A stretch of DNA of 64,000 nucleotides from Irpex lacteus (lineage: Eukaryota > Basidiomycota > Agaricomycetes > Polyporales > Irpicaceae). Below the pieces are notes generated by a model. The model was given only the letters and a program-made list of their open reading frames with translations. It searched no databases and was not told the DNA's origin. Position numbers and translations under genes: made by a program. Below, in pieces: positions 46,265 to 57,638 of the stretch; position 1 is the stretch's first letter; each line of letters opens with the position of its first letter. The stretch is taken from assembly GCA_001986395.2 (NCBI GenBank), contig MQVO02000001.1:1922001-1986000 (forward strand). Direction: 5' to 3'.

Positions 46265-46303
46265 ACGCGTGACGCGTGACGTCGTCTGATTGCTGAGTCA
46301 GCA
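46265..46303. promoter_or_regulatory. Tandem MCB boxes, CRE-like site and MARE palindrome
   Basis: Two ACGCGT boxes at 46265-46270 and 46272-46277 are one base apart. They run into TGACGTCG at 46277-46284, one base off a CRE. A perfect 13-base palindrome TGCTGAGTCAGCA is at 46291-46303; it matches the MARE/extended AP-1 consensus. All lie in the divergent promoter of the methyltransferase and Sec14-type genes. Fungal MBF binds MCB boxes and bZIP factors bind the other two; use in this organism is inferred. Confidence 0.6.
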
Positions 46304-46520
46304 AGGCTGAGTGATGGCGGGTGCCCCGGATTGGCCGAGAAATTGATGATCTCCGAGTGATGACGCCTCGGAGATGCCGGTGTGGCATAGATAGACGCCC
46401 ATTTAACAACTCCTTACAAAGAGAGCAGAAGTCATCCAGCCATCAGCCACATCTCAGCATCTCTCCCTGCCACGACCCAACACATCCATCCTCGACGTCG
46501 ACCATCACAGCGATCAAAGC

Positions 46521-48123
46521 ATGGCCCCCAAAGACGAGGCTGCAGTTCTCAAGCAATTCCGTGAAGAGCTGGTCAAGGAGGACCTGCTACATGACGGCGA
46601 CTCTATTGGAACAGACGACGAGACACTCTTGTATGTTTGCTTCGTCTCACACGCTTTGACCACGAGCTGATCTCTATCACAGACGGTTCCTTCGTGCCAG
46701 ACATTTCAACCTCAAAAATGCAAAAATAATGTGGAAGAACTGCTATGAATGGAGAAAGACCGCAGAGGGCGTCGGTATAGATGAGCTCTACCGACAAATC
46801 GACCCGTTCGATGTATGTGTAAAGCCCCTTCTATCATTGCTTTTACTCACCTTACCAATGCACACAGTACCCAGAACGCGACCATGTCTTCAAATTCTGG
46901 CCCCTCTTTTTCCACAAGGTAAGTCGCAGCTCGAGTATCCACTCCACTCCCCGCTGCCGACTCCTCCTCGCGCTCCCGATCCTGTCTCCCCGCCACACTC
47001 AAACGCCCATCACATTATCATTCCTCCCTCGTCATGCATTGCCTTACTCACTCTCCTTCTCCATAGACCGACAAACGCGGACGCCCGATTAATATTCACC
47101 ACTTTGGCCGTATCAACACCACTGAGCTGTACAAGGGCGTCTCACCCGAGCGATTCTGGCAAGCCTTCCTCGTCAATGCTGATTCGCTCACGAGAGAGGT
47201 TCTACCGGCCGCAACGGTTGCTGCTGGTAAACGCATCGATGGTACCTTTGTGATCGTGGACTTGAAAGGGTTTGGGTGAGTATATTGGTCTGAAATCAGA
47301 AATATTGATTGACTGACTATGTTTGGTCATGCAGAACCGGCCAGTTCTGGCAGATGAAGAGCCTTGCCCGCGGGGCGTTCCAAGTATCACAAGACTACTT
47401 CCCAGAGACGTACGTTCTTGTCTTAACTGAATAATTAGGACTGCCTTCTGACAATCGCCATCCAGGATGTCTCAACTAGCCATCATCAACGCCCCTTCCT
47501 CCTTCACAGCTATCTGGGCCGTCATGCGTCCCTGGCTCGCAAAAGAGACCGTCGACAAAGTGAACGTCCTCGGTTCAAACTACGCATCATACCTCCGCGA
47601 CCTCATAGACCCCGAAGCCCTACCAAAATCATTAGGCGGCGACTGCACATGTGCTGAATGCGGTCATGACGGTAAAGACCTACCAGAGGTTGGAGGTGTA
47701 GATGGTCAGGTGGAGATGGGCCGGTGTGCGTTCAGCAGCGCAGGGCCGTGGATGGTGGGACGAAAGGAGAGACGTGAGGGGTGGTTGAAGGGTGAACGCG
47801 ATATCGCTCTGCAAGCTGGAGAGCTAGAAGCGTTCGCAAAGAAGAATTCGTCGGCGTCATCACCGCAGGAGGATACATCAAAGACGGAGTCGCAGCCCTC
47901 GCAGCAGGAAAAGGCAGAGTCAGATACTTCTGCTTCTGACTCTGGCCCGTCGACGCCTGCGCTTGAGCGGCAGCTGAGCCAGGTTAGCGTCCATCGTGAT
48001 AGTGATACCGAGGACTGCGGAGTAGAGACAGAGCTGAGTGTGGAGGAGAGCGCAGATAAGGTCGGGAGGGAGCACCCGGAGACGAAGGTGCCCCAGACGG
48101 GCGATTTGTATGTCGCGTCATAG
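46521..48123 (+). CDS. Sec14-like CRAL-TRIO phosphatidylinositol transfer protein
   Basis: Lipid exchange protein that moves or presents phosphatidylinositol between membranes. Exons: 46521-46630, 46683-46812, 46868-46918, 47067-47275, 47335-47409 and 47466-48123, giving 410 residues. The CRAL-TRIO_N part includes the TLLRFLRARHFNLKNAKIMW motif and EWRKT. The lipid-binding part has KRGRPINIHHFGRIN, TFVIVDLKGFG, SQDYFPET and INAPSSFTAIWAVMRPWL, followed by KVNVLGSNYASYLRDLIDPE and LPKSLGGDCTC, all typical. The last 130 residues are Ser, Glu and Asp-rich and disordered, a common fungal extension. The start is the first ATG of the frame. Confidence 0.95.
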
Positions 48124-48458
48124 CGCCTCTCTGCTTGACTTCGCACTCTATCTTCGTTCTTGGCCTCTATATTTTGGAGTCTCACTGTACCAGTGTAATT
48201 GTTACCCTAATTCTCGCAATTCTCGCAAGTAATACCTTGTTGTGGTGCATTGCATAGTTGTGTATTATAATTGTATGTATATATGTATTCTGGCTGTCTT
48301 AGTAGCGCATTCACGAATGGATCTGTTCTTCCCCTGTTGTGCCTGTTGCCATTGCAAAAATCAGCCCGGGCGCAAAGCGAGGGAAGGAATCGATGCTCAT
48401 TACAAAGAAAGAACTTGTTATACTGTCCAAAGCCGAATCACATAACGAAACTACCCAC
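48124..48458. other. Convergent gap between Sec14-like and V-ATPase d genes
   Basis: About 335 bases, AT-rich, presumably both 3' untranslated regions. Nothing else seen. Confidence 0.55.
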
Positions 48459-49756
48459 TCAGAAGATAGGAATGAAATCATGTATCCTATCCCTCGCGTC
48501 CTGAGCAATACACTCCGCAATCCACGTCAAACTCCTAATCTCCTGTTCCTTCAACTTCAAATAACTGTAAAACACCGCATACTGGAACTGCTGCAAGAAC
48601 GCCTGTTTGTTCAGGTGCACCTCGTGCAAGAAGAAGCGGTCTTCGAGCTCGGCGCCCACACCGACGTCGTCCAGGTCGCCTAGGAGGTGTGCGGTGCTGC
48701 CGTTTGCCGGAGGAGCCCCAGAAGTACCGGAAGAGGATGAGTCGAAGAAGGCGCGGTAGTCGGCGACACCTTCGCATGCGGCTTTGACTTGCTCGATGTC
48801 GTCCGCCCGCGCGAGCAGGTTGTTGCCCTCGGGGTACAACTTGCCTATGGTGGGGAACAACCGGGCTCGCTGTTCCTTCGAGAGCTCCGTGCCGAAGGAG
48901 TTGATAGTGATGTTGATAGAACGACGGTCTGCCTCGAACGCGAGGATACGAGTCATAAGGTCCGACGTAGGCCCACCAATAGACTGGCAGAAGGCGTGAA
49001 AGTCCTCGAGATAGGCCTTGTAGAGGGTGTTGCGGATGATTTCGATGTTGAGGTCGTCGAGCTCGGCGGCGGAGAGGCTGCCGCGGAAGAAGTTGGCAAG
49101 GGGGGTCTCGACGAGGACGGTGTGGTAAAGCTCTTCGACGTTGGAGGCGACGCAGAGGGCGGGCATGGAGTCGAAGACGCCGAGGGGGTGACAGCGTTCG
49201 ATGAGCTCGTGGGTGTCGCGTTCGTGGAGGGTGCCGGTGATGAGGAGGATGACGTTGTCTATCATGTATGCGTACCTAGATGTGGTATGGGGGTAATAAG
49301 TAGCTTGTATGATCACTCAGTGGTCCGGACGCACGTTATGTAGTCCAGGAACGTAGCCAGTGGTTCGACGGCATTGCTCCGTAGGTAGTTGAACTGGTCG
49401 ACGAGAATCTGCGTGGCTTTGTCGGCGATGGTGGAAGTCGAGATGGGCGGTGGCTCGTTCGCGAGGAAGTTGCCGTAGTCAGTTGCCGAGAGTTGCGTCC
49501 TGAAGTCTGTAGCGCAACAACCTGCATAAGCTCACTTCCATTATCATTGTAGACATATACTCACCTTCAATAGTCTCACATTGCGTGAGGTTATTGTACT
49601 GGTTATTGGTGAGCAAGCCGGCCTTGTAGCCCCTCACAATCCCTTCCAAGAAACCAGTGTCCACCTATACCGAATGCCAAGCTGAGTAAGTTGAGTTGCC
49701 AGAAACGCGTAACGTATTCTCGTTGTCATACTCACATTGAAAAAGAGAGCCTCCAT
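48459..49756 (-). CDS. VMA6: V-type proton ATPase subunit d
   Basis: Stalk subunit of the membrane V0 sector; it caps the proteolipid ring and couples it to the central rotor of the vacuolar proton pump. Exons in transcript order: 49756-49736, 49664-49565, 49506-49335 and 49275-48459, giving 369 residues against about 345-350 in most species. Motifs are clear: MEALFFN start, [79 protein letters not shown] and the C-terminal [20 protein letters not shown] with NIxWIAEC-like SLTWIAECI. The extra length is a Ser/Gly insert around [15 protein letters not shown]. The first coding exon is 21 bases. Subunit c lies 12 kb to the right. Confidence 0.97.
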
Positions 49757-50084
49757 GGTAGTCGTCGATGCGCAGTGTGCTCTGCCCGCTGCGTCACTTT
49801 AGGTCGTAAAGTAGCGACCTGCCATGCTCCCTTCGGCACGATTATTCCCACGGTAAGTAAATAGTTTCTCACGGTTTGCGAGTCTTCATCTCTGCACATG
49901 ATTATCACCGCGGTGTTCAAGGCACGCGTTACTTGTCGTTCGACCACCGTGTACCGGGTAGTGCGACATGTGAGCTGTAAGGAGGGGTGGCTCGACGGAA
50001 TACACTTTCCTTGTTCTTCTTGCATCTACCACCACGCCCCGCGAGATCCCAGTGCAGCTTCGTCGTGCAGAAGCCTGAGCGACC
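49757..50084. promoter_or_regulatory. Divergent promoter, V-ATPase d and alpha/beta hydrolase genes
   Basis: 328 bases separate the two start codons. No TATA box or strong known motif was found by eye. Confidence 0.45.
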
Positions 50085-51436
50085 ATGACTTCGCCCATTA
50101 CCTCTAAGAAGACTACCAAACTTCGTATAGACCATCCGAAAGATCCTAACACCCCTCTCACAGGCGTGCTTGAGCAATTGGCTCCTGGGGAGCCAACTCA
50201 GGGACGGAGAATTGCATTGGTGAGTGGTGGCCGTGCTTGCAAGCAAAGCTCTTGACTGAAGTGATTGTAGGTGTTACATGGCTCTATAGGGTACGTGCAT
50301 GAGAGATTGATGCATCGCTCCCTTGCAAATGAATCATGCGCACAATAGGCACAAGGATTACCTATTCCTCAAACGGTTGGCTTTACGCCTGCCAATAGAC
50401 TCGTTCCGCTTTGACTTCAGGTGCGTAGGCCAAGATCTCGTGTGGCGATACAGAGGTTTCATCTTTACAACAGAGGCAACTTTGAGTCCCCTGGACCATG
50501 GCGTATGGCAGGGTTTGACGATGACGCCGAAGACATCAGTGCAGTTGTGGCATACCTGACTAACAAGTTTGGTTACATCGTCGATTTGATCGTTGGACAC
50601 TCGCGTGGCGTGGTGGCCTCTATCCGGTGGATGTGCACCGCGAAAGAGGCCCAGAGCGTCCGCGCGTTTGTCAATGCTTCTGGAAGATACAGAATGGATG
50701 TGAGTCGTACGCGTACACGCTCACAATAGTGAGTATATGTGCTGTTTACCGGAATGCTGAATGTTGTGTCATGATAGCTTATTTATGGTGAGAGATGATC
50801 GAACATACCGAAATATATGTGTTAACACGTCACTCAGATAGTCACAAGAAATTCCTAGAAGACTTAGAGAAGAACGGCCATTTTGTGCGAACCGAAACTG
50901 TCGCAAGGCAACCATGGTCGGCGAAGTACGTTTACTAGTTCCCTTTCTATGAAGCGCTGTTCATAGAATTGATGTCTCTTTTCAGGATCACAAAGAAAGA
51001 CATGGAAGAGTTTGCCAACTTCGACTCCTCACTTGTTTGGGATAATTTTCCGAAGCACACGCATGTACTGACACTACACGGGCTGAAGGATACGGTCATC
51101 CCAGCGTATGTACCATTTTCATTCTCCACACATCCTATAATAACCGTTTGGAGTTAGCTACGACGCGGTCATCTATGCTCGAGCCTTTGGAGCGCGAACT
51201 CCTGGCACCCACCAGCTGTGCCTCGTAGAAGAGGCAGACCACAACTTCACAGGGGTGAGTCGTGTATTACATCTTCTCTTGCAAGTATTGATTAAGTGTT
51301 ACGATTCCAGATGCAGGACCACATAGCGGATACCATCCTCCAGTGGTTTGGCATCGTCGAAGCAGGCGAAATAACCACAGGCATATGGCAGACAGGCGTC
51401 AGAGAACCTTCGCAAGTCAGGTCTAGCAAGTTGTGA
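50085..51436 (+). CDS. Alpha/beta hydrolase
   Basis: Serine hydrolase-fold protein of 297 residues; substrate unknown. Exons: 50085-50219, 50271-50290, 50349-50420, 50474-50699, 50778-50787, 50838-50925, 50986-51105, 51158-51254 and 51311-51436. The oxyanion strand VLHGSIG is split by the intron after the 20-base exon 2. The nucleophile elbow is IVGHSRGVV. A FRGNFES segment precedes an acid-rich helix (FDDDAEDISAVV). The acid residue sits in LHGLKDTVIPAYDA and the His in EEADHNFTG, as expected. Exon 5 is 10 bases and reads LIY-D across its borders; leaving it out breaks the frame. This resembles the small cytosolic hydrolases grouped with serine aminopeptidase S33 in fungi. It lacks a signal peptide. 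Confidence 0.88.
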
Positions 51437-51801
51437 GGAAAGTCGATAGAGACTCGGGCGAATGTTTTGATTAGAACAATGTATCGTTAATATAAGACCA
51501 AGTGTTCGATTGAAGCAAGCGACAGCTTAGATTCTCGTTGGTGTCGCATCGACAAGCATGCAGAAGCATGAGTAGTCATAGGCATGGTGGGCCATAAGAA
51601 CATTTCTTGCTTTCTAACTGGTACTTTTTAACCGCTTACATCAGATATTGCCGCTCCACGAATGGGAAGTATTGTCGTCAATGAATCATTTTAGCACCGA
51701 AAAACCCAAATATATTTCACAGGCCGACAACAGTAGCCAGTCTTGTAGATACTTTCCTACTGAACACGATCCTGTCTTTCACACTTTGTTCTGGTGGGTA
51801 T
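51437..51801. other. Convergent gap between hydrolase and thaumatin-like genes
   Basis: 365 bases between two stop codons; probably both 3' untranslated regions. Confidence 0.55.
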
Positions 51802-53134
51802 CTAGCTGGGAGGGCAGAAAGTAATGGTGTAGTCGGCCGCCAAGTTCGAGTCGCATCGGAACAGGGCGGTAGTGTCGTCTGAAGTGATCCGTCAGCTCCT
51901 ATCATGCATCGGGTCAAGTCGATGAACCTACCATAAGCATAAGCATAGGCGGCGGGGCAGTTATCCTCTGCGAGAAGACATCATGCGTTAGGGCCGGGGT
52001 CGTCCACACTGTCATACCAGAACAGAAACACGCACTGAAATATGAGTAGTACTGGACTCCTGAAGAGGGGCAAGTAGCAGCGGTGTTGTGCGATCCGCTG
52101 CAGCAGTTGGGTGAGTCGGCTGAATCGAAGATGTCAATATCTGGCTCAGAGTGTGCAACACATTGGCGCAAGACTTACCTTGGTTCCCGTCGAGGTTAGC
52201 CAAGCAAGCACTCTTGCAGCCCACGGGGAAGCCAGAGGAATCGAATGGGCCCTTCAAAGGGGCCGGGCCTATTCCATATGTAAGTCTCCATTGTTGGGAG
52301 ACTACCAGCGACATTACTCACAGTTGGGGCCCAAGTCGACGGGACAGCTGGCAACAGGGCAGCCCTTGTTGTTGTCAATGCGGATGGGCAAGTTGGCGCC
52401 ATCAACGAGCGAAACTGTGAGATAATGAGCATGGTTACTACTATCGCTGTCTGCCCTAACTTACCATCGTAAAAGTCCTGGAAGCCATCGCCCTGAAGAG
52501 TAAATTCGGCAAGGGAAGCAGGAGGGACACCCTATAGTAATGAAACATGTCGGCGACCGAACCATCTGTAACGAGGAAGATACGTACGGTACCGGTATGG
52601 GGATCACACAGCAGGCCTCCGTTGCAGCCTCCGTCGAGACACTGGGTAGCTGGGCTCGGGTCGTCGAAGTTACAGTTACGACGACCCTTGAGTTGGTCAT
52701 CAGTCACTGATTCCGAGAAGCGTCACTGCGACTCAGACATACCCAGATACGTCCAGACTTCCAGTTGTCTGGGACAGTGAAAGAGACAGCGGTGTATGCA
52801 CCAGCTTCCCAACTTGAGACCACATGGGTAAGCTTTATCACACTGAGGCAGCGAAGACGCACTTACCCGGTGGCCTGGTTAGGCGTGGCAGTGCCTACGG
52901 TCAGGTCGGTAAAAAGCTGCGTATGAACATTAAGTTAACATGATTTCTGGACCTGTCGCAAGAAAATACGCACAGCAGGCCTGCATAGGGAAGAAAACGC
53001 GGTCAGCGATGAGAAGAAGTACGAAGTAGTAAAACCCACCAAATGGTGAAAGGGCATCCATTGTAGACGGTGAAGGTACGCGCAGAAGCAGCACTAACAA
53101 GAGAGAGGGCGGCAGCAGCAGAGTGGAACTTCAT
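51802..53134 (-). CDS. Secreted thaumatin-like protein
   Basis: Extracellular disulphide-rich protein of the thaumatin/PR-5 family, some fungal members of which degrade beta-1,3-glucan (GH152). Eleven exons in transcript order: 53134-53040, 52980-52974, 52916-52867, 52812-52743, 52686-52588, 52531-52465, 52414-52322, 52268-52179, 52119-52036, 51967-51932 and 51878-51802, giving 255 residues. The signal peptide MKFHSAAAALSLVSAASA is followed at once by RTFTVYNGCPFTIWPA. Further landmarks are SGRIWGRRNCNFDD, CLDGGCNGGLLCDP, LAEFTLQGDGFQDFYDVSLV, CKSACLANLDGNQ, NCCSGSHNTAATCP and YTITFCPP. About 16 cysteines occur, as in large family members. Exon 2 has just 7 bases. Confidence 0.95.
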
Positions 53135-54805
53135 CGCGAGCAGATTCAGATAGTCGGGTATCTGTATTGTGGGTCTCCGCCAAAATTCGAGTGCTCTTTA
53201 CATACTCGCTCATGCCGAGCCCGGGTATGCGATCCCTGCAGGCCTTCCAGGGGTAGCATGTGGCGTAACGCAGCACGAGCCTGTTCTGTTCGACGTAACC
53301 GTCAGTCCCAACTGAAATGGCTGACGATGGCTTGCGACACAGTAGGACGATCAAGAAGCGAAGACCGAACCCGTGACACGGTCTCGCGCGACGAGAATCA
53401 AGGAAAGGGTATGGGCACATGGTACTTTCCATGACAATAATATCCCGTGTCGTGAGACCTTGTCGGTACAATTGGACCCGGAGAGGGATGCATCTTAATC
53501 GGGCATTGGATGTGCACTGGCACTGGCCGTAGTTGCCACTTTTAGTCCTCTCCCTCCCCCGCCTGAGAGCTGACGGTCTTTCGCATAAATCATTGCAGTC
53601 ATTATCAGTTGTTGGATGCAGAAAGCTACGTAGACCGTTGAGATACGTTCGTGAAGCTTCAGAGGTTATGGCGACGTACCGATAGGACAGTAACTTTACT
53701 TACCTCCTAACCGTAGCCGAATGCGCAGCTCTGTCAAAAGATTTACTTTTTGATAGAAGGAGTATTGGAAGGGGCTGTATCCCTACAATCGCACAACAAC
53801 TGTGAAGTTGGACAAGTCTGCGTCACATTGCTGGAAATTTTGAGTAGACTTCTAGCCTGTTTAAGCCTGCCAGTACACATGGCTCGCGGGCCATCGTGAC
53901 GACGGCGACGATGTGCAGATATAGGCACTGCGGAGCGTGACCACGGCTTCTGTGAAATACTTCGTCATTGATAGGAACTCGAGATTAAATAGCATGTGTT
54001 CTGGCTCGGCGGAAGTAAGTAGTCTCCAGGGCAGAACGCTATCGACACCAGTGCTTACGAACGCAGGAGGGCTGATAAGTCCTGGGAGTACAGTAACCAA
54101 CCGTTTGTGAACAGCGGATTTTGCACGCCGGCAATGGCGTACTAGTCACGGCTGTTAGCTTGTCAAGATATCTGGGAACTACTTATCTGGGACCCACGTT
54201 AGGGTTGATGTGCCTCCGGAACTTTGCGGAACGAAGTAAGCGTCTATGGTTACATATCTGGTAAGACTGCTCTTTGTGGCGTGCGAATCGCAGCGATCAT
54301 CATAGCGCCCGACAAGTCTGGTACCTAAACTGCAGCTGTAACGACAGTACTACTGCCAGTGCTATACCGACACCGTCAGGGTTGATATCGTTTCAACGGG
54401 GCGATGAATGACTCGTTTTATCGACGTGTTCGTCATCTTATGTATCCGACTAGTAGGATTTCAATAGCTCAAGCTATTGAGATTCTCCTAGTCGGACGCG
54501 AGAATGCAGATGGTACAGTACTCGACGGATCGCACAGTGCGTAATACCACTCGTAATTATCCGTCATATAGGCTGTCAGAAAGAACGATTGCCAGCTACT
54601 TTAGCAATGTCAGGCACGGTATGCCCTAAAACGTACACTGACTCGGAGAGGATGACAGCCGACAGTGCCAGCCCCCATACCTATAACCCGACGCACTCAC
54701 AGAAACAACTCTTTTCCTTAACGCTATCTACGCTTTCGATATCTGTTCTGTTTTCTTCGCTCTCGTCGCTCTCAACTTCTTCAACTTCAAGACAATCAAG
54801 TCCCA
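53135..54805. other. Long intergenic region with an inverted repeat
   Basis: This 1.67-kb gap separates divergent genes. Open frames are short and without protein character. The only clear structure is the hairpin at 54445-54496, listed separately. Confidence 0.5.
54445..54496 (+). repeat. Long near-perfect inverted repeat (hairpin)
   Basis: Two 25-base arms (54445-54469 and 54472-54496) flank a 2-base centre. In DNA three positions mismatch. In an RNA copied with plus-strand sense, two of these become G-U pairs, leaving one U-C mismatch, so 24 of 25 pairs can form. It lies in intergenic DNA about 310 bases upstream of ATG 54806. It could be an unlinked small-RNA precursor, a terminator-like structure or a relic of a mobile element. 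Confidence 0.75.
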
Positions 54806-56777
54806 ATGGCTCCCATACCGTCTACCAACCTCCCAACTATGCCTGCCTCGTTCATGCCATGGATCATGTGGCTCGTTATCATCCTACTCTCGCTCTCCGG
54901 CATCGTTGCTATCTTCTTCGTCGTCCGCTGGGCTGCCCTCAAAGCTCATAAGGCCTTCAAGTCTTACAAGGAACGCAAGGAGACGGACAAGATGGTGCTC
55001 CCCACGCACATGCGTCCGTTCATTTTGAGGCCTGTCATCCTTCCCCTTCCAGTCGCCCATCTTGCACGAGAGAAGATGGCATACGAGGAGCAGTGCAGAA
55101 TTCCCAAGACGAAGGATGCTCAGCCCGTCGCTTATCAGGTACGCGCACTATTTCACATCTACTGGACAGGTGGCTGACATTTCGCCTCAGTCTGTAAAGA
55201 GAGTTCATATATCTTCGCCGACTCGCGGTACCATCGTCGCTTCTACCCAACAGTTCATCTCCAGCTGCAGCCTGAAGCTTGTCTCTATCTCATCGTCGTC
55301 GCGGACTACTTTCAAGAACGCTCCGCCGTCATGGGTGTCCAACCTCGTCAACCGTCTCAAGGTCCGCACGGATATGGTTCCCTCCGAGACGATGGACCTA
55401 CCCATGCAGATGCCTCCATCTGGTTGGGAAGACGAGATCGAGCCGCCGCGCGAGATCCCTCCGAACATCAACAACAACGATGAACTATACAGGAAAGCGA
55501 TGGCTAAGATGGAAGCGAGCATTCGGCGTGGCCCCACAGCATGGCCGGTTCCGGAAAACGACCGTGTTCAGACGGAACATATCTTCGACGACCATCTCGG
55601 CGACAATACGACTACTAGTTGCGAGGGCACTCCTGTCCTTGATTCGAGCTCGGACGCTTCAGACCACGAGACTCTCGATGACACTCCTCCGACAACCCCT
55701 GATCTATTCAGCGATGTCAGCCCCCCAATTTTCGCAGGCCTCGGGCATTCTATCATCGAGGACGCGAAGGACGTCCACTCGGATATCATCGACAAACGCA
55801 TTGCAACTGTTACCGGATACACATCCCCCATGCGGCCGTTTACCTTGGGGTCCTACGATAGTCACGATGAGATAAACAAGAGAATAGCGATCACGACTGG
55901 ATTCTCTCCACAGAAGCTACACATGGAAGTGCTTCTACGGGGAACATCCTCATCTCCAGCTCAAGACACTGTTCTCGATCTCATCGACTTACGTATCGCT
56001 GTGGTCACCGCGCAGGCCAGTCCACGGAGCCCACCGCTATCGCCTTCAAGCGTATACTCTCCGTCTCCTCGTCAGGCTAGCACCCCTCGACGCACTCGTC
56101 CACACTCCCCTACCACCGGTACCCCGCAGACACCGACTCGCGGCTCCCGGCACAACAAGGTAACAGCAAGTCCAGCGGTCGGTCTAATGCTAGGGGCAAG
56201 AAATAGCCCGAAGAGCAGCTCTCCTGCGAACACGACCTCAAGTTCGCCGATACAATCTCGCTCGTTCTCTCTGTCCTCGATACCATTTGACACTCCGGTC
56301 AAGGCTAATGTCACTGTAGCACTCAAGAAGAAGGAACTCTCCAAACCTCTTAAGTCTATCACCCGACCCCTTCCACGGCCCACCTCCCTCCCTGTCCTTC
56401 CCTCCCGTCATCGCTCAGATACTAGACGAGTTTCAATTCCCACAACACCGAATCAGGCATCCTCTCCGTCAACGACATCATCGTCTACGACCAAGCTCAA
56501 AGGCACGTCCTCAAGACCTCCCTTCATCGCCTCTTCCTCTACGAGATTACGCCCACTCGCTCGACCATCTGCTGCACCAGCATCGAAGGCGCCCTTAGCC
56601 CCTGCCCCTTCTCACAAGATGCCGGTCAGCTTCGAGCCAACGGCAACACCTAGTCCCAGAACAAGGAAGATGTGGAGGTCTCTCGCGCCACCCGAAAGCT
56701 TGAATACGAACACACGGACGAAGGCTGCTGCCGGGGTTGGAACGAAATCGTCGAATCTGAGACCTACGTGGAGATAG
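54806..56777 (+). CDS. Unknown membrane-anchored protein with three internal repeats
   Basis: Exons 54806-55138 and 55191-56777 encode 639 residues. One membrane helix near the N-terminus (IMWLVIILLSLSGIVAIFFV) is followed by a basic stretch (KAHKAFKSYKERKE), so a signal-anchor with a long cytosolic tail is likely. From about residue 345 to 430 three copies of a motif occur: DIIDKRIATVTGYTSP, EINKRIAITTGFSP and DLIDLRIAVVTAQASP. After that, 220 residues are rich in Ser, Pro, Thr and Arg and look disordered, with many SP/TP sites for proline-directed kinases. No enzyme domain is visible and no family is recognised. The single intron has good borders. Confidence 0.7.
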
Positions 56778-57638
56778 GACTAGGGATGGACTTTACACGA
56801 TTTATATCGATATAATTGGTGTGTACTTCTAGTGGGTTTGTGATTAACGACCCTCGAGCTGACTTCTCCTCTTAGCATGGCTTTTACTCGGTTTCGCTCC
56901 CCACTTCTCTTGGTTTTCCTTTGGTGTTTTGTTCTTGCGTTCGCGTCGTCTTCTTGTTCTTCTTGCATTGGTCCAGCTTTTTGTTCTCGTCATTCCTACG
57001 CTGTATCCTCCCAGTTATCGTCCCCTTCTTTAGCCTGATCCACTTCCTCTTGCATGACTCCCCCCAATCCTTCATTACTCCTCGCCTTCCATCAGACTCC
57101 ATTCGCAATGTCGTATTTGCCCTAGGCTTTCCCCTTACCAGTAGCATAGTAGTTCTTCTTTCTTTCTCTCCCAGTCGTATAGTAGTTTTCCCCGTCCTAG
57201 TAGTGTAGTATGGTTTGATGCGCCTGGTAAAACCGCTTGTATGTACTCTATACTCGTAGCCCTCAGATTGCCCCTGAACGGCGAGCAGTCATACAGCAAA
57301 TTTCTCTTTACGGTGTGAGCGTCGGAAACATACACATGCAAGATATGTAGTAAGTTGTCAGCTCTTATGAAGCACTTCTACACTATCGGTACATCTTCGC
57401 CGAATCGCAGGCTTGGCTCATCGTCGCATAAAGACACCTTCATGATCAGCATCGGGTCCCTAGTACTCTACTGCATAATGTTCGGATAAACGAGGAAAAG
57501 TAGAACGAAGCATAAACAAGATAGACATAATTCACTAGAATACGGCCTTGGATTGAGAAACCATTCATCGCTTTACAGCAGATATCAGGCTTGTGCATAG
57601 CCAGCTATACACTTTTAACGCTATATGAAAGTTACATT
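56778..57638. other. Convergent intergenic gap, pyrimidine-rich on the left
   Basis: About 860 bases. From 56880 to 57190 the plus strand is strongly T/C-rich, typical of fungal untranslated sequence. No credible protein frame. Confidence 0.5.

Noticed and set aside
48789..49343. Plus-strand open frame of 184 residues, Val/Glu-rich
   Set aside because: Antisense shadow of the V-ATPase subunit d exon, caused by its codon bias.
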